DNA of 64,000 nt from Crocinitomix sp044361315 (GTDB lineage: Bacteria; Bacteroidota; Bacteroidia; Flavobacteriales_D; Crocinitomicaceae): assembly GCA_044361315.1 (NCBI GenBank), contig JBIKJA010000008.1:118535-182534 (forward strand), read 5' to 3'. The notes beneath the pieces were generated by a model. It was not told where the DNA came from and made no database searches. It worked only from the letters and a program-made list of their open reading frames with translations. The position numbers were made by a program, and so were the translations under genes. This document shows positions 45,512 to 52,751 of the stretch, one piece after another; within the stretch, counting starts at the first letter, position 1; the number at the start of each line of letters is the position of its first letter.

Positions 45512-46549
45512 TTAGGCTCTGTCCAACGTCAATGTAAAAGTAGAACCTACACCCTCTGTACTTTTTACAATAATTGTTTGTTTATGGGCTTCTACGATGT
45601 GTTTTACAATCGCCAAACCAAGGCCTGATCCACCGATGTTTCTTTCTCTACTTTTATCCACTCGGTAAAACCGTTCGAAAAGACGAGGGATATGTTCTTT
45701 TGACATTCCTAATCCATTGTCAATAACAGATATTGAGACTTTTCTTTTTTCAATAAGTTCAATTTTAATTTGGGTTATTCCTCCCTCATTTCCATAAGAA
45801 ATTGAGTTTGAAATAAGGTTTACAAATACCCGGGTAATACTGTTTTTATCAGCTTTTACAAATAAAGGTTCGTAGTGTTTGTCAAACTTAAGTTTGATGG
45901 AGCGTGTATTTGCGCGAGGTTCGAGTTCTTGAAAAACATCATTAATTAATTTAACCAAATCAAATTTAGCAATCACCAAATCAAAACGATCAGTTTCAAG
46001 TTTGGAAATTTGATCCAAATCTTCCACTAAATTCGAAATTCGATCCACCCCATTTAACGCTCGCTCTAAAAAGTCTCGGTTTACACGTTCATCTTCCAAA
46101 CCACCTTCTAAAAGCGTTAAGATATAACCCTCAATACTAAAAATTGGAGTTTTAAGTTCGTGCGCCAAATTTCCTAAAAATTCTTTTCTAAAATCGGCTT
46201 GTTTTTTTAAATCGGAGATCTGTTTTTTTTGCGCTTCGGACCATTCGGCCGTGGCATGGGTAAGTTGACCCAAACTGTCATCTGACAATTTAATATCGGG
46301 TTCTTGTGAAATTTGACCAGTATCAATTATGCTGTAAATATGTCTTATTTTTTTATTGATAAAACGGTCAATAAAATAGGTAAAAATCACAAAAGACAAA
46401 ATTGTTGAAATGATTGGAATGACGGAATAGGTGATTTTACTTATATCAATTTGTGTAAACAATTCTACTAATAAGAGGGTTACAAACACCATTAGTCCTA
46501 GAAATACACTTCCAACAAGCGTTATGTGAAGAGGTTTAATTAGGTTCAT
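45512..46549 (-). CDS. PhoR-type sensor histidine kinase
   Basis: 345 aa. Two N-terminal membrane helices (about 10-60), a HAMP-like linker, the H-box FLGNLAHELKTPIFSIEGYI (phospho-acceptor His near 131), and the ATPase domain (NLISNSISYGNEGG, DNGLGM, GGSGLGLAIVKHIV). The architecture lacks a large periplasmic sensor. No response regulator is adjacent, so its partner is elsewhere. The gene start overlaps the gldD end by 14 bases; it is the last gene of ssb-gldE-gldD-kinase. Confidence 0.9.
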   Translation of the reverse strand: MNLIKPLHITLVGSVFLGLMVFVTLLLVELFTQIDISKITYSVIPIISTILSFVIFTYFIDRFINKKIRHIYSIIDTGQISQEPDIKLSDDSLGQLTHATAEWSEAQKKQISDLKKQADFRKEFLGNLAHELKTPIFSIEGYILTLLEGGLEDERVNRDFLERALNGVDRISNLVEDLDQISKLETDRFDLVIAKFDLVKLINDVFQELEPRANTRSIKLKFDKHYEPLFVKADKNSITRVFVNLISNSISYGNEGGITQIKIELIEKRKVSISVIDNGLGMSKEHIPRLFERFYRVDKSRERNIGGSGLGLAIVKHIVEAHKQTIIVKSTEGVGSTFTLTLDRA

Positions 46550-47126
46550 TTTTCCATGTAATGGTCTTCAATAACTGATCGATATCTTCTACAACGTAAT
46601 CTAAACTGCTGCGGATACTGTCATAATTTGGTTTTACATTGAAGTAAAGAGCACCTCTCAAAAAATGATGAGTACTGTCTGTGACGTAAAATTGAAATGG
46701 CGATGCGGCATCTCCCTTAATATTGTATTTTAAGCCGTAGGTTGAATTTTTCGGGTTTAAGACTGGAACTTCTTCAATGGCATCGGCTTTTATACTGTGT
46801 TCATACACCAATTTTCGCGAATATTCAATGTTCATAATCAAGTTGCTATCAATTGGCATGTAGGTTAAAAACAAGGTTGCATTAAAACGATCCATTTGAA
46901 TATCGCTATTACAATTTGCTTTTTGAATAACCTTAAAATAATCGGCAGTTTCAAATTGAAAAGGGCAACTATCTGCCGCAAAAATCGAATATTTTCTCTC
47001 AGGAAAATCCAGACGCATGTATCCTCTTGGTTTTGGATAATAATCCGAGCTGGCTTCAGAACATGCCCAAAAAATAGACATGAAGCCAATTCCGATTATT
47101 AATCGTCTTAATTTTAGTTTACTCAT
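46536..47126 (-). CDS. gldD: Gliding motility lipoprotein GldD
   Basis: 196 aa. Lipoprotein signal with lipobox FWAC (Cys22). Typical GldD phrase YYPKPRGYMRLDFPERKY just after the lipid anchor, and KGDAASPFQFYVTDSTHHFLRGALYF later (each written in part of the conserved block). GldD is needed for gliding motility/T9SS in Flavobacterium johnsoniae; its biochemical role is unclear. It overlaps gldE by 8 bases. Confidence 0.93.
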   Translation of the reverse strand: MSKLKLRRLIIGIGFMSIFWACSEASSDYYPKPRGYMRLDFPERKYSIFAADSCPFQFETADYFKVIQKANCNSDIQMDRFNATLFLTYMPIDSNLIMNIEYSRKLVYEHSIKADAIEEVPVLNPKNSTYGLKYNIKGDAASPFQFYVTDSTHHFLRGALYFNVKPNYDSIRSSLDYVVEDIDQLLKTITWKNEPN

Positions 47127-48453
47127 GCGGTTGAATGGTTATTTTAACTCTTTTTACTTTTCTGCTGTCCGCAGCTTCCACTGTAAACGTATAATTGTGA
47201 AAGGTTACACGTTCATTTTTCTTAAGAATTTTTCCTGCTAATTCGATAATAAATCCTGCAAGTGTATCCGATTCAGATTTTTCATTTTCAAAAATTTCCC
47301 CATCGATATCTAAAATTTTGTAAATATCAATCAAGGAAGTTTTACCTTCAAAAACGTAGTTATAATCATCTAATTTGGAGTAAACTAATTCTTCGTCCGA
47401 ATGATCTAACGAAATATCCCCAACAATTTCAACCAAAACATCATCCAATGTAACGATACCAGAGGTGCCGCCATATTCGTCTACCACAACGGCCATGTGC
47501 ATTTTTCGTTCCTGAAAGCTTTTTAACAAGTCGTCAATTTTTTTGTTTTCAGGAACAAAATAAGGTTCGCGAATCAGTTTTTGCCATTCAAAATCATCAC
47601 TTTCATCCAAATAAGGCAATAAATCTTTCACAAATAAAATTCCTTCTATTTTATCAAAAGTCGATTTATACACCGGAATACGAGAGTATTTAACCATCGC
47701 TCCATTGTCGTTGAGTAAATTTAATACCGCGCGATAAGTCAATCCAATTTCGAATGCTTCAACATCTAAGCGAGGTTTCATAATTTGTTTGACATCTTTT
47801 TTGCCAAACTCAACAATCCCTTGGTAAATTTCCAAATCTCGTTTATCCTCGTGCCCCATACTCGCTAATTCGATGGCATCGGATAAATCGTCCACAGAAA
47901 GCTCTTTTACCCGTTTTTTAACTTTGGTGTTGATGAAATCTGTACCTCTTACCAATCCTTGGCGCATAAAATTAAATGGTGGGGTACGACTAATTATACT
48001 CACCGGAATCGCCATAAAAATTGCTACTTTTTTACCATTTTTGGATGAATAAATCTTTGGGATTACTTCGCCAAAAAGTAAAATAATAAACGTGATTAGA
48101 ATCACATCGATAATAAATTTAACCAAATCACTTTGGCCAACAAGTAATTCATTTGAAAGGTTAGAAGCCACCAAAATGATGGCGACATTGATGAAGTTAT
48201 TTGCAATAAGCAAGGTCGCCAACAGTCCTTTTGGTTTTTTTAATAGTTCAATAACCGTTTGACTTGATTTTCCTGAATCTTCAGAAATCAATTCTTTCTC
48301 GGCAGGTGTTAAAGAAAAAAAGGCAACTTCTGAGCCAGACATTAAAGCAGAGCCGATTAAAAGAATGATAATGACAATAGCAGAAACAATGACAAACATC
48401 CAAATCTCATTCCATTGAATTACCGCCAAGTTCGTTACATTTATAGTTTCCAA
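47119..48453 (-). CDS. gldE: Gliding motility-associated protein GldE (CNNM/CBS family)
   Basis: 444 aa. DUF21/CNNM membrane domain (about 20-200), CBS pair (about 215-345; VVVDEYGGTSGIVTLDDVL), and CorC/HlyC C-terminal domain. Its identity as GldE rather than a generic CorC protein rests on the overlap with gldD and the N-terminal family features. In Flavobacterium extra GldE partly rescues some gldD mutants, consistent with joint action. It lies 18 bases downstream of ssb. Confidence 0.92.
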   Translation of the reverse strand: METINVTNLAVIQWNEIWMFVIVSAIVIIILLIGSALMSGSEVAFFSLTPAEKELISEDSGKSSQTVIELLKKPKGLLATLLIANNFINVAIILVASNLSNELLVGQSDLVKFIIDVILITFIILLFGEVIPKIYSSKNGKKVAIFMAIPVSIISRTPPFNFMRQGLVRGTDFINTKVKKRVKELSVDDLSDAIELASMGHEDKRDLEIYQGIVEFGKKDVKQIMKPRLDVEAFEIGLTYRAVLNLLNDNGAMVKYSRIPVYKSTFDKIEGILFVKDLLPYLDESDDFEWQKLIREPYFVPENKKIDDLLKSFQERKMHMAVVVDEYGGTSGIVTLDDVLVEIVGDISLDHSDEELVYSKLDDYNYVFEGKTSLIDIYKILDIDGEIFENEKSESDTLAGFIIELAGKILKKNERVTFHNYTFTVEAADSRKVKRVKITIQPHE

Positions 48454-48471
48454 GGTGTTGTTTTAAGTTTA

Positions 48472-48918
48472 TTAAAAAGGTAAATCATCTTCTGGAGAAG
48501 GACTTAGATTTACATCCATTTTTTTTAAGTTGTTATTTTCAATTGAACTGGGGTAAGGTTTTTCGGTTGAAGTTTCCTTTTCAGCACGAGAAAGCATATT
48601 AATTTCATCCGCAACAATTTCTGTACTCGTTTTGGTTTGATTTGATTCATCTTGCCAAGTTCGTGTTCGTAATTTACCTTCTACATAAACTTTCATGCCT
48701 TTCCGGAGATAAGATTGGGCAATCGTTGCTAAACCTTTCCAAGCGACAATCGAATGCCACTCAGTAACTTCTCTTTTTTCGCCAGACGTTTTGTCCAGAT
48801 AAGTTTCTGAAGTCGCGATTGAAAATCGGGCCAAACAAGCGCCATTTTCTAAAAAACGAATTTCAGGATCTTTTCCAAGATTACCAATCAAAATTACCTT
48901 GTTTACAGTTCCTGCCAT
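48472..48918 (-). CDS. ssb: Single-stranded DNA-binding protein
   Basis: 148 aa. OB fold with VNKVILIGNLGKDPEIRFLE, TEWHSIVAWKGLATIAQSYL and VYVEGKLRTRTW; the C-terminal tip DDLPF is the protein-interaction peptide. It binds single-stranded DNA in replication and repair. First gene of the gldE-gldD-kinase unit; a TATATTTG box is 20 bases before the ATG. Confidence 0.96.
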   Translation of the reverse strand: MAGTVNKVILIGNLGKDPEIRFLENGACLARFSIATSETYLDKTSGEKREVTEWHSIVAWKGLATIAQSYLRKGMKVYVEGKLRTRTWQDESNQTKTSTEIVADEINMLSRAEKETSTEKPYPSSIENNNLKKMDVNLSPSPEDDLPF

Positions 48919-48938
48919 TTCTATTTGAAATATTTCAT

Positions 48939-48946
48939 CAAATATA
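48939..48946 (-). promoter_or_regulatory. Candidate -7 box for the ssb-gldE-gldD-kinase operon
   Basis: Minus strand TATATTTG in the 29-base gap between mutY and ssb, 20 bases before the ssb ATG. Confidence 0.5.
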
Positions 48947-48947
48947 A

Positions 48948-49985
48948 TTATTCTCTTTCAAAAAGAGGCGACTGTTGGATATATCTTATTAAAAGTTGTG
49001 GAAGCGGAAAATCTTCTATGTTTTCAAGTGAAATTAATACTTGATTGTCCGTTACTTTTAACTTATCCACTTCAACCACCCAAAAAGTGGCAGTTAATCG
49101 TTGATGCGATAAAATATGGGTAAATTTCCCATCAAATCTGACGGATTTTGGAGAATAATTGCGCATATCTTCCGTGCTTAAAGGTTCGATAAAATCGTTT
49201 TGATAGATTGGAAAATCATATAATCCCTCCCAAATGTCCTTTCCAACTCGTTTATTAATCAACGTGTTTTTTCCATCAAAAAACACCAAATAGTTTAACG
49301 AGCGTTCAGTGACTTTTGTTTTTTTCGATTTTACAGGGAACAGCAATTGTTTTTGCTGGCTTCGCGACAAACATGTTAACGTTAATGGACAAGATTCGCA
49401 GGCTGGTTTTTTGGGAGTACAGATAAGTGCTCCAAGTTCCATCATCGCTTGGTTGTGATCACCCGGATTTGATTGATCCAAGTAATTGGACGCGATTAAA
49501 TCAAACTCTTTTTTACCTTGCGTCGAATCAATAGGTGTTTCAATCATCAAATAACGACTGAGAACCCTGTAGACATTTCCATCCACCACGGCGTGCGGCA
49601 AATTATACGCAATCGAAGTGATTGCAGCGGCGGTATAATCACCAACCCCTTTTAGGGATCGTACCTCTTTGTACGTTTTTGGAAAAACGCTGGCAAAATC
49701 TTTTGAAATCATTTTTGCTGAAAAGTGCATATTTCGAGCGCGACTGTAGTAGCCTAAGCCTTGCCACAAGTTTAAAACTTCATCTTCGCTCGCATTTGCC
49801 AACGTTTTTACATCAGGATAGTTAAAAATGAATTTTTCGTAGTAAAAAAGTCCTTGTTCGACCCTCGTTTGTTGCAAAATCACCTCCGAAATCCAAATTT
49901 TGTAGGGGTTATTTGTTAATCTCCAAGGTAATTCGCGTTTGTTTCGTCGATACCAATCCTGTATTAATGTCGTAAAATCAGTCAT
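48948..49985 (-). CDS. mutY: Adenine DNA glycosylase
   Basis: 345 aa. It removes A mispaired with 8-oxoguanine. Seen: the catalytic Glu34 in ISEVILQQTR, the helix-hairpin-helix LKGVGDYTAAAI, the Asp in VVDGNVYR, the [4Fe-4S] motif C-x6-C-x2-C-x5-C (CTPKKPACESCPLTLTC) and a C-terminal NUDIX-like 8-oxoG recognition domain (LNYLVFFDGKNTLINKR; KDIWEGLYDFP). Divergent from the HU gene; upstream of ssb. Confidence 0.96.
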   Translation of the reverse strand: MTDFTTLIQDWYRRNKRELPWRLTNNPYKIWISEVILQQTRVEQGLFYYEKFIFNYPDVKTLANASEDEVLNLWQGLGYYSRARNMHFSAKMISKDFASVFPKTYKEVRSLKGVGDYTAAAITSIAYNLPHAVVDGNVYRVLSRYLMIETPIDSTQGKKEFDLIASNYLDQSNPGDHNQAMMELGALICTPKKPACESCPLTLTCLSRSQQKQLLFPVKSKKTKVTERSLNYLVFFDGKNTLINKRVGKDIWEGLYDFPIYQNDFIEPLSTEDMRNYSPKSVRFDGKFTHILSHQRLTATFWVVEVDKLKVTDNQVLISLENIEDFPLPQLLIRYIQQSPLFERE

Positions 49986-50021
49986 TTGTAATTTTTTTTT
50001 AAAGTTCTTTCGTTTTTTTTA

Positions 50022-50051
50022 TAATTCTTCAAAGAATTACGTTTATTTTTG
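50022..50051 (+). promoter_or_regulatory. Promoter and inverted repeat upstream of HU
   Basis: TATTTTTG at 50044-50051 is a consensus -7 box. Just upstream is a perfect inverted repeat TAATTCTT-CA-AAGAATTA (50022-50039), positioned between -10 and -35 relative to the likely start, where a regulator could bind. Confidence 0.5.
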
Positions 50052-50086
50052 CACCCGATTTACAAAAGATTAAAAATTAACAAGTT

Positions 50087-50377
50087 ATGACCAAAGCAGA
50101 TATCGTTGCAAAAATCGCAGATCAAACAGGGATTGAAAAAGTCGCTGTATTAGCCACAGTAGAGGCGTTTATGGACTCAGTAAAAGGTTCTTTAGCCGAA
50201 GGAAACAATGTTTACCTTAGAGGTTTCGGATCGTTTATCGTTAAAAAACGTGCTGAGAAAACAGGAAGAAACATTTCAAAAGGCGTTTCTATTATTATCC
50301 CTGCTCACTCTATTCCTTCGTTTAAACCAGCGAAAACTTTTGTTCAAGAAGTGAAGAATAATGTTTCAGCAAAATAA
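50087..50377 (+). CDS. HU/IHF-family DNA-binding protein
   Basis: 96 aa. N-terminal MTKADIVAKIADQTGIEK, the helix VEAFMDSVKGSLAEGN, LRGFGSFIVKKRAEKTGRN and the DNA-minor-groove arm ending IPSFKPAKTF. It bends and compacts DNA. The arm sequence GRNISKGVSIIIPAHSIP is typical of the Bacteroidota branch. Monocistronic by position, with its own promoter. Confidence 0.95.
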   Translation: MTKADIVAKIADQTGIEKVAVLATVEAFMDSVKGSLAEGNNVYLRGFGSFIVKKRAEKTGRNISKGVSIIIPAHSIPSFKPAKTFVQEVKNNVSAK

Positions 50378-50403
50378 TTTTATTTGTTGAATTAGTTTTT
50401 TAC

Positions 50404-50469
50404 TATCTTTGTCCTCTAATTGAGGATGAATTTTTAAAAACTTCCTGTTTTGAACAGGAAGTTTTTTTT
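50404..50469 (+). ncRNA. Short promoter-to-terminator unit (small RNA or leader attenuator)
   Basis: TTTG (50383-50386), 17 bases, TATCTTTG (50404-50411), then a small hairpin TCCTC/GAGGA and, 25 bases on, a strong terminator: AACTTCCTGTT-TTG-AACAGGAAGTT (50439-50463) running into eight T (50462-50469). A transcript would be about 50 bases. It could end HU read-through, form a small RNA, or attenuate the 30-aa basic gene that begins at 50519. Confidence 0.5.
50436..50469 (+). terminator. Strong intrinsic terminator after HU and before the basic small protein
   Basis: 11-bp perfect stem extended by A/T pairs, TTG loop, T-run. Confidence 0.85.
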
Positions 50470-50518
50470 ACATATTAAGTAGTTATTAAAGTATTAATTG
50501 ATTTAAAAAATCTTTGTT

Positions 50519-50611
50519 ATGCCAAGCGGTAAAAAAAGAAAAAGACATAAAATGTCAACTCACAAGAGAAAGAAAAGACTTAGAAAAAACAGACATAAAA
50601 AGAAAAAATAG
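50519..50611 (+). CDS. Tiny Lys/Arg-rich conserved protein (30 aa)
   Basis: The frame reads MPSGKKRKRHKMSTHKRKKR then LRKNRHKKKK and stops at TAG. I recall nearly the same sequence at this place (between HU and rng) in many Flavobacteriia, usually annotated hypothetical or missed. More than 60% of residues are Lys, Arg or His. This resembles very small ribosomal proteins, so an RNA- or ribosome-binding role is probable by inference; whether it is the Bacteroidota-specific large-subunit protein bL38 I cannot tell. AATCTTTG, one base off the -7 consensus, lies 2 bases before the ATG. Confidence 0.8.
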   Translation: MPSGKKRKRHKMSTHKRKKRLRKNRHKKKK

Positions 50612-50643
50612 TTACTAACTATCTTTTTAGTACGTCATTTCAC

Positions 50644-50687
50644 AAGAAAACTTAATAGTTTCATCTATTAGGTTTTCTTAGTTTTTT
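50644..50687 (+). terminator. 15-bp hairpin with T-run directly upstream of rng
   Basis: AAGAAAACTTAATAG / CTATTAGGTTTTCTT with one T-G pair, six-base loop, then AGTTTTTT. It ends 18 bases before the rng GTG, too close for a separate promoter, so it is either the terminator of the 30-aa gene with read-through or a regulatory leader of rng. Confidence 0.7.
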
Positions 50688-50704
50688 AATTAATATCGAA
50701 AGTA

Positions 50705-52258
50705 GTGAGTTTTGAACTTGTAATTAATTCAAAACCTAACGGAGAAATCTCTATGGCTCTAATGCGTGACTCAGCGCTTGTTGAGCTTCACGAGGAGAAG
50801 GTAGACCCGGATTTTGCCGTGGGTGATATATATCTTGGTAAAGTACGAAAAGTAGTTGCCAGTCTGAATGCAGCGTTTGTAAATGTAGGCTATGAAAAAG
50901 ATGCGTTTCTGCATTATTTGGACTTAGGGCCTCAGTTTAAATCGCTGGATAAATTCACACAAGATACCTTAAAAGGCAAACAAAATGTTGCTGATTTAAT
51001 GTATTTTAAAACAGAAGAAGACATTGAAAAGGAAGGGAAAATTTCTGATATTTTACCCTCAACACGTGAAATTTTGGTGCAAGTGGCCAAAGAACCTATT
51101 TCTTCTAAAGGTCCACGTTTAAGTTCTGAAATTACATTGGCCGGACGTTATTTAGTCCTTGTGCCTTTTTCGAATAAAATTTCTATTTCTCAACAAATCA
51201 AAGATATTGAAGAGAAAAAACGGCTGAAAGACATTGTAAAAGGAGTTTTACCAAAAAATTTCGGGGTGATTATTCGCACAGTAGCTGAACATAAAAAGCT
51301 CGCCGAAATTGATGGTGATTTAAAAGACTTGCTGGAACGGTGGAGAAGAATGCACCAAAATTTAAAAAATTCTAAATCTCCAAAACGGGTTTTAGGTGAA
51401 TTAAACAGAGCTTCTTCCCTTTTGCGCGATACCTTAAATGAAAATTATTCTAAAATCCATGTCAATGATCCCGATCTATTGGCAGAAATGAAAGAATATG
51501 TTCAATCCATTGCCCCAGATAAAGTTGGGATCCTTAAGGAATACAAAGGGAAAGTCGACATTTTTGAAAATTTTGGAGTAAATAAGGAAATTAAAGTACT
51601 TTTTGGTAAAAAAGTTCCTTTGTCAAGTGGAGGTTATTTGATTATTGAACATACCGAAGCCATGCACGTGGTGGACGTAAATAGCGGCAATAGAAGTGCG
51701 AAAAATGACAACCAAGAAAATAATGCCATTACTGTAAATCTTGAAGCTGCTGAGGAATTAGGTCGCGTGCTTCGTTTAAGAGATATGGGCGGGATTATTT
51801 GTGTGGATTTTATTGATATGCACAAACGTGAAAACAATAAGTTGCTTTTCAATAAGCTGCGTGAAGTTTTAAAACAAGATAAAGCTAAACATAGTATTTT
51901 ACCTCCAAGTAAATTTGGGGTGGTTGAAATTACACGTCAACGAGTACGACCGGTTACAGATATTGAAACGTCTGAAGTTTGCCCTACCTGCGAAGGAACG
52001 GGTAAGATTCAAGCGTCCATCATGTTTTCGGACGAAATTGAAAGTAATTTGAAATATTTGCTCCAAGAACGTAAATTGAAAAAGGTTACCTTGGTGGTGC
52101 ATCCTTATTTAGAATCTTATTTTAAAAAGGGATTAATTTCGAAACAACGTAAGTGGTTTTTTCATTACAAAAAATGGGTGCCCGTTCGTGGCAATAATTC
52201 CAATCAATTGCTCGAATACAAATTTATTGACGGAGACGGCAATCGAATCAACGTATAA
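50705..52258 (+). CDS. rng: Ribonuclease G/E family endoribonuclease
   Basis: 517 aa, GTG start. It cleaves single-stranded RNA in rRNA maturation and mRNA decay. N-terminal S1 domain (VGDIYLGKVRKVVASLNAAFVNVG, in part), the 5'-sensor region, the metal-binding aspartates in GGIICVDFIDMHKREN with upstream VVDVNSGN, and the zinc-link CPTCEGTG. It lacks the long C-terminal scaffold of E. coli RNase E, fitting RNase G length. recX follows after 8 bases. Confidence 0.95.
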   Translation: MSFELVINSKPNGEISMALMRDSALVELHEEKVDPDFAVGDIYLGKVRKVVASLNAAFVNVGYEKDAFLHYLDLGPQFKSLDKFTQDTLKGKQNVADLMYFKTEEDIEKEGKISDILPSTREILVQVAKEPISSKGPRLSSEITLAGRYLVLVPFSNKISISQQIKDIEEKKRLKDIVKGVLPKNFGVIIRTVAEHKKLAEIDGDLKDLLERWRRMHQNLKNSKSPKRVLGELNRASSLLRDTLNENYSKIHVNDPDLLAEMKEYVQSIAPDKVGILKEYKGKVDIFENFGVNKEIKVLFGKKVPLSSGGYLIIEHTEAMHVVDVNSGNRSAKNDNQENNAITVNLEAAEELGRVLRLRDMGGIICVDFIDMHKRENNKLLFNKLREVLKQDKAKHSILPPSKFGVVEITRQRVRPVTDIETSEVCPTCEGTGKIQASIMFSDEIESNLKYLLQERKLKKVTLVVHPYLESYFKKGLISKQRKWFFHYKKWVPVRGNNSNQLLEYKFIDGDGNRINV

Positions 52259-52266
52259 AATTCAAT

Positions 52267-52746
52267 TTGAACTTGTCCCCGAAATATAATTTGGAAGTGG
52301 CAAAATCAAAAATTGAAGGTTTTTGTGCCTATCAAGAACGCTCGCATCTGGAAGTAAAAAATAAACTCGAAAGTTGGCACATCGATTTTCGTGACATCAA
52401 CCGCTTAATTTCTGAATTAATCGAAACGAATTTTTTGAATGAAGAACGGTTTGCTTCAAGTTATGTGAGTGGAAAGTTTCGAATTAAAAAATGGGGAAAA
52501 ATCAAAATTCGCCAGCAACTCAAAAGCAAACAAGTTTCGCAGTATTCACTGAATAAAGCCCTCGCTGAAATTGATGAAGATGAATATCATATAACCCTCA
52601 CCAAATTAGCTATTTCTAAAAACAGGTTGATTAAGGCCAAAAATCAATGGGATCGACGGATTAAATTACAGCGATTTTTACAAAGTAAAGGCTACGAAAA
52701 TGAGTTGATTGGTGAAGTATTAACTGATGTTCTCCAACACGAATAA
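52267..52746 (+). CDS. recX: Regulatory protein RecX
   Basis: 159 aa with a TTG start 8 bases after the rng stop; no ATG or GTG is available before the first conserved helix. RecX modulates RecA filaments. The three tandem three-helix repeats are visible: CAYQERSHLEVKNKLESWHI, ETNFLNEERFASSYVSGKF with the KIRQQLKSKQVS helix, and a last repeat ending RFLQSKGYENELIGEVL. It converges on the helicase gene 5 bases away. Confidence 0.88.
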   Translation: MNLSPKYNLEVAKSKIEGFCAYQERSHLEVKNKLESWHIDFRDINRLISELIETNFLNEERFASSYVSGKFRIKKWGKIKIRQQLKSKQVSQYSLNKALAEIDEDEYHITLTKLAISKNRLIKAKNQWDRRIKLQRFLQSKGYENELIGEVLTDVLQHE

Positions 52747-52751
52747 ACGAT

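Noticed and set aside
46865..47102. Frames on both strands inside gldD
   Set aside because: Shadows of the gldD gene, which has lipobox and family motifs.
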